Assembly (NCBI RefSeq): GCF_001263205.1 | Contig: NZ_CP012333.1 | Span: forward strand, 6,624,501 to 6,688,500 | Length of the DNA stretch: 64,000 nt | DNA from: Labilithrix luteola | GTDB taxonomy: Bacteria; Myxococcota_A; Polyangia; Polyangiales; Polyangiaceae | Direction: 5' to 3' | In this document: positions 61,552-64,000 of the stretch, piece by piece | Layout: each line of letters begins with the position of its first letter | Numbering within the stretch: position 1 is the first letter of the stretch | The notes under the pieces: generated by a model | Database searches by the model: none | The model's input: the letters and a program-made list of their open reading frames with translations, nothing else | Told to the model about the DNA's origin: nothing | Translations under genes and position numbers: made by a program

Positions 61552-63189
61552 GTGAGTGGAATCGACGCGACTGCCGCCGCGCGCACACGTGCGCGGTCTC
61601 CCGATGAAGACGAGACTGCCGTTCGTCCGGCCGCCAAGCCACGCATCGATCTGCCGAAGCTCGTCACGAGTGTGAGGTCTGCGAACGACGCGGTCCGCGA
61701 TGCCGCCAGGTCGTTCGCAGCGTCGGACGCGCCCATCGGCGTCATCAATCTCTCGCTCTACACGGACGAACTGCTCGACCGAGAGATCGAATCGGCGTCA
61801 TCGCGGATCGAGCGTTTGCCTCCGAACCAGCAGGCGGCCGCCCGGGAACTCCTCTCGCGCATGCAGGCCGAGCAAGTTCGTCGCGCGGCGCCTCACGAGG
61901 TATCGGCGAACTCGATCACGTCGAGGTCCGAGATCGATGCGGCGGTGAAACGCGAAGCAACGTTTCTCTTCCGCTTCGGCCGACAGCTCTCGGACGTCGA
62001 GCGGGCGAAACACGAGGGCCAGTTGCGGGCCCTCGAGATGCGAAGCGAGCAACTCCACGTGCTCGAGCCATGCGACGGGGCGCGGCCTACCGCGGTGTCG
62101 AGTTCGTCGCTTCACGGTGCGCACGCGATCGAGCTCACCGCCGACGAACTCGTGGCCTCGATCCGGAAGGGCGTGAATCTCTCGCCCGCCGACGAGCAAC
62201 GTATTCGCTCGACGTTCGATAGCTGGCGTCAAACGAGCTGCCAGCAGACCGGCCAAGATCCAGCGCGCTTCGTCTCACGCGAACACTACGCGGAGGTCAC
62301 CAAGACGCTGCCGACCCAAGAGGAGGTCTTCCAAAAGTACTTCGAAATGATGCAGGCCATGCAGGGCAGCGCATTGGCTGGCCTAGCGTTTCTCGACTCC
62401 ATGCTTCGCGGGGAGTCTCTCGACGCCGCGCACAAACGCGTCACCTCCACGGCGAGCCTGAGCGAAGCCTTCACGACCATCCCCGTTCGTGGCGCCCACA
62501 CGACGGGCAAGGGCCAGAGCGTCGCCGACCCGAAAGACCGTGCCGCGGAGGATCCGGCTGTCTTCCGTCGCTTCCTCGACGAGGCCTTTGGACGCGGCCA
62601 CGCTGCTGACACCCGCGTTCGTGGTGTGGACAATCACAGGTTCGTAACGGACCCTGACAAAGTTACCTACGGTGAATACCGACCGAACGCCGATGGCGTC
62701 CGCTCCGTCCAACAGGCGGTCGCCATTTTCGAAAGACAGACGGGCATCAAGATTCCGCCGTGGATCAAGGTCACCGTCGACCCCAAAGTCCCTGGCGACC
62801 GCATGGCGGAGTACACGCTGGTCCGCCGTGGAGCGGCGACAGACAGATTTCAGCCTGAGGACTTGAGTGACCGCGGCGTAACCGTCAACCTTCGTCCAAA
62901 TGTTCTCGAGAGCGATGAAGCGATTGTCGGAACCTTGACCCACGAGCTGCACGAGCTGCTCAATCTCCAGCGAATGCTCGACGATGGCCCGCCTATGACG
63001 TATCAAGTCGTGCGTTCGCATATCGCACCGAATCGCGGACAGAACCTGCACGGCCAAGCTTGGGATGTTGCCGACCTCGAGGTGTTGATCATGCGAAATC
63101 CCCCCGGTACGCCCGAGCATGCAGCCTATGTAGCCCGCCGCGAGCGGGTGCTCGAGGCCTTCGAGCAACGTAACCATGGTGGCCAATGA
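61552..63189 (+). CDS. Candidate polymorphic toxin, large helical protein
   Basis: A 545-residue protein with no signal peptide or membrane span. I use the GTG at 61552; upstream in-frame starts give Arg/Cys-rich leader. The N-terminal ~280 residues are helical (LLDREIESASSRIERLPPNQ...). A middle region (SALAGLAFLDSMLRGESLD) recalls the pre-toxin linkers of polymorphic toxins. The C-terminal ~150 residues hold EYTLVRRG, RGVTVNLRPN and THELHELLNLQ, a degenerate His/Glu motif that could bind a metal but is not a standard HExxH. The stop overlaps the start of the next gene (ATGA). Toxin identity is inferred from this linkage and from the tandem paralogues that follow. Confidence 0.65.
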   Translation: MSGIDATAAARTRARSPDEDETAVRPAAKPRIDLPKLVTSVRSANDAVRDAARSFAASDAPIGVINLSLYTDELLDREIESASSRIERLPPNQQAAARELLSRMQAEQVRRAAPHEVSANSITSRSEIDAAVKREATFLFRFGRQLSDVERAKHEGQLRALEMRSEQLHVLEPCDGARPTAVSSSSLHGAHAIELTADELVASIRKGVNLSPADEQRIRSTFDSWRQTSCQQTGQDPARFVSREHYAEVTKTLPTQEEVFQKYFEMMQAMQGSALAGLAFLDSMLRGESLDAAHKRVTSTASLSEAFTTIPVRGAHTTGKGQSVADPKDRAAEDPAVFRRFLDEAFGRGHAADTRVRGVDNHRFVTDPDKVTYGEYRPNADGVRSVQQAVAIFERQTGIKIPPWIKVTVDPKVPGDRMAEYTLVRRGAATDRFQPEDLSDRGVTVNLRPNVLESDEAIVGTLTHELHELLNLQRMLDDGPPMTYQVVRSHIAPNRGQNLHGQAWDVADLEVLIMRNPPGTPEHAAYVARRERVLEAFEQRNHGGQ

Positions 63190-63773
63190 CTCCCGCTCGT
63201 CTGATCGAGGTCGACGAGTGGGAGCGTGCCTTGGCTGCCGGCGAAGAACTGGAGATCGACTGTCTCGCGTTCTTCTATCGACATCTTCGTCGCGATACGA
63301 TTGATGCCATCTACGGTGGGCTCGGCGAGGCTTCTCGAGCATCGTTCTTGTCGCGAGCAAGAGCGCAGCTTCAGAACTTCGATGATCTCGTCAATGCCGC
63401 GAGCGGGGAGGGGATCAATCCTGAAACCTACTTCGTGATACGCGAGTGGGTCTATCGCCAGCCGTTTTCCTGGCGAACCGTCCCCCTCGAGACGCTGTCG
63501 AAGCATATCGAGCGTGGAGTGGGATCGCCTGCTCGGCTCTTCGAGGAAGTCATCCCGCTCATGCAGAAGTATCCCGTCGACCTCATCGTCTCGCCGCTCA
63601 AGCCCGGATGGCGCAACCGGCTCAGGGACTTCGGGCGCGGGCTTGGCCCGGGGCTCGACGTCGTTTGCGAGACGGCCCGCAGACAAGGTGCCGATGTGCA
63701 GCTGATTCGAGCGTTCGTCAGTTGGGCGAAGTCCACGAAGCTCGAACGAACGCGCTGGGAGCGGGGGGAGTGA
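63186..63773 (+). CDS. Putative immunity-type protein A
   Basis: A 195-residue soluble protein whose ATG overlaps the stop of the toxin-like gene. It opens with RLIEVDEWERALAAGEELEIDCLAFFYRHLRRDTIDAIYGGLGE, written by position (residues ~5-48), and continues as helices to RRQGADVQLIRAFVSWAK. No known catalytic motif is visible. The next gene encodes a clear paralogue of its N-terminal half. Coupling to the large gene and tandem paralogy are what is normally seen for immunity genes in polymorphic toxin loci; both partners are otherwise unrecognised. Confidence 0.7.
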   Translation: MTPARLIEVDEWERALAAGEELEIDCLAFFYRHLRRDTIDAIYGGLGEASRASFLSRARAQLQNFDDLVNAASGEGINPETYFVIREWVYRQPFSWRTVPLETLSKHIERGVGSPARLFEEVIPLMQKYPVDLIVSPLKPGWRNRLRDFGRGLGPGLDVVCETARRQGADVQLIRAFVSWAKSTKLERTRWERGE

Positions 63774-63775
63774 GA

Positions 63776-64000
63776 ATGCGTCGCGACAGCTCGAGCCTCG
63801 TTGACGAAGACGAAGGAGAATCGCTGATTCCTGACTGCCTCGCTGCCGTTGACGCATGGGAAGCGCGTCTTGCGGCCGGCGAAGAGAACGCGTTGGACTG
63901 CCTGGGGGTTCTTCAGGAGTGGATCCGCGTCGATACGATTCAGCCAATATTCGAACGGCTTGGTGAGATATCGAAGGAGGAGTTTTTTTTTTTTTTTTTG
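63776..64000 (+). CDS. Putative immunity-type protein B, cut by window end
   Basis: The ATG at 63776 follows GGGGGGAG, three bases after the previous stop. The visible 75 residues (DAWEARLAAGEENALDCL, then IRVDTIQPIFERLGEIS) align with residues ~10-55 of the preceding gene (WERALAAGEELEIDCLAFF, then RRDTIDAIYGGLGEAS), so it is a paralogue. The frame then enters a 17-T run that ends the window, giving a Phe run that is probably an artefact. The C-terminus is missing. Confidence 0.7.
   Translation, partial: MRRDSSSLVDEDEGESLIPDCLAAVDAWEARLAAGEENALDCLGVLQEWIRVDTIQPIFERLGEISKEEFFFFFL
63983..63999. other. 17-T homopolymer at the window end
   Basis: A run of 17 T bases followed by one G ends the window. 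Such a run is unusual in this GC-rich genome and coincides with the end of the available sequence, so it may be a sequencing or contig-end artefact rather than genome sequence. Confidence 0.7.

Overview
The window looks like chromosomal DNA of a high-GC myxobacterium (Myxococcota, probably the Polyangia/Labilithrix side). Signs of this are a MYXO-CTERM-type sorting tail, an AgmX/PglI C-terminal domain, a delta-60 repeat protein, many Asp/Ala/Gly-rich lipoproteins, a Ser/Thr protein kinase, and dense two-component signalling. Housekeeping genes (gpsA, lepB, trpS, uvrA, nadC, birA, proS) are scattered among accessory genes. I saw no tRNA, rRNA, CRISPR array, transposase or phage gene.

Layout. 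1-10.7 kb: a truncated PQQ-repeat envelope protein, gpsA, a lipoprotein-lepB-lipoprotein overlap cluster, a frameshifted small gene, a delta-60 lipoprotein, an aldehyde dehydrogenase and an ICMT-like membrane methyltransferase. 10.8-17.5 kb: a giant VIT/VWA/AgmX/TPR protein, a 17-bp repeat cluster, a lipoprotein resembling fungal Tos1, and a TraA-like surface protein whose MYXO-CTERM tail is out of frame. 17.5-27.2 kb: a barrel-like envelope protein, then an ECF sigma factor, its presumed partner and five predicted lipoproteins (Cys-rich, two propeller-like, RCC1, IgGFc-binding), mostly with overlapping stop/start codons; a strong hairpin closes the run. 27.3-36.4 kb: trpS, two low-complexity lipoproteins, a fused double UvrA of 1809 residues, an NTF2-like protein and a soluble histidine kinase.

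36.7-46.2 kb is a signalling block: a Ser/Thr kinase coupled to a CPBP membrane protease, a three-gene regulator stack (PilZ-REC, REC, REC-LuxR), a non-coding stretch with an 8-bp tandem repeat and two copies of a perfect CCCCTAGGGG-centred palindrome, another REC-LuxR regulator, a HAD phosphatase and a hybrid histidine kinase. 46.2-57.1 kb: nadC-birA, an osmolyte/choline-type ABC transporter with an SBP-permease fusion, an arginase-family enzyme, a DUF885 lipoprotein, a PGPGW protein, a CBS protein and proS. 57.1-61.4 kb: an SDR enzyme divergent from an HxlR regulator that carries a repeated in-frame insertion, then a hydroxyacid-oxoacid transhydrogenase, a thioesterase and a lipoprotein. 61.5-64 kb: a candidate polymorphic toxin coupled to a small gene that has a paralogue directly downstream. 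This locus is cut by the window end in a 17-T run.

The best candidates for a new system are the ECF-sigma-led surface-lipoprotein operon and the toxin-like locus with its tandem partner genes. Two genes (5600-6105 and 16334-17439) each appear to miss one base, so sequence error has to be weighed before calling them pseudogenes. All functional statements come from reading translations by eye; no database search was run.
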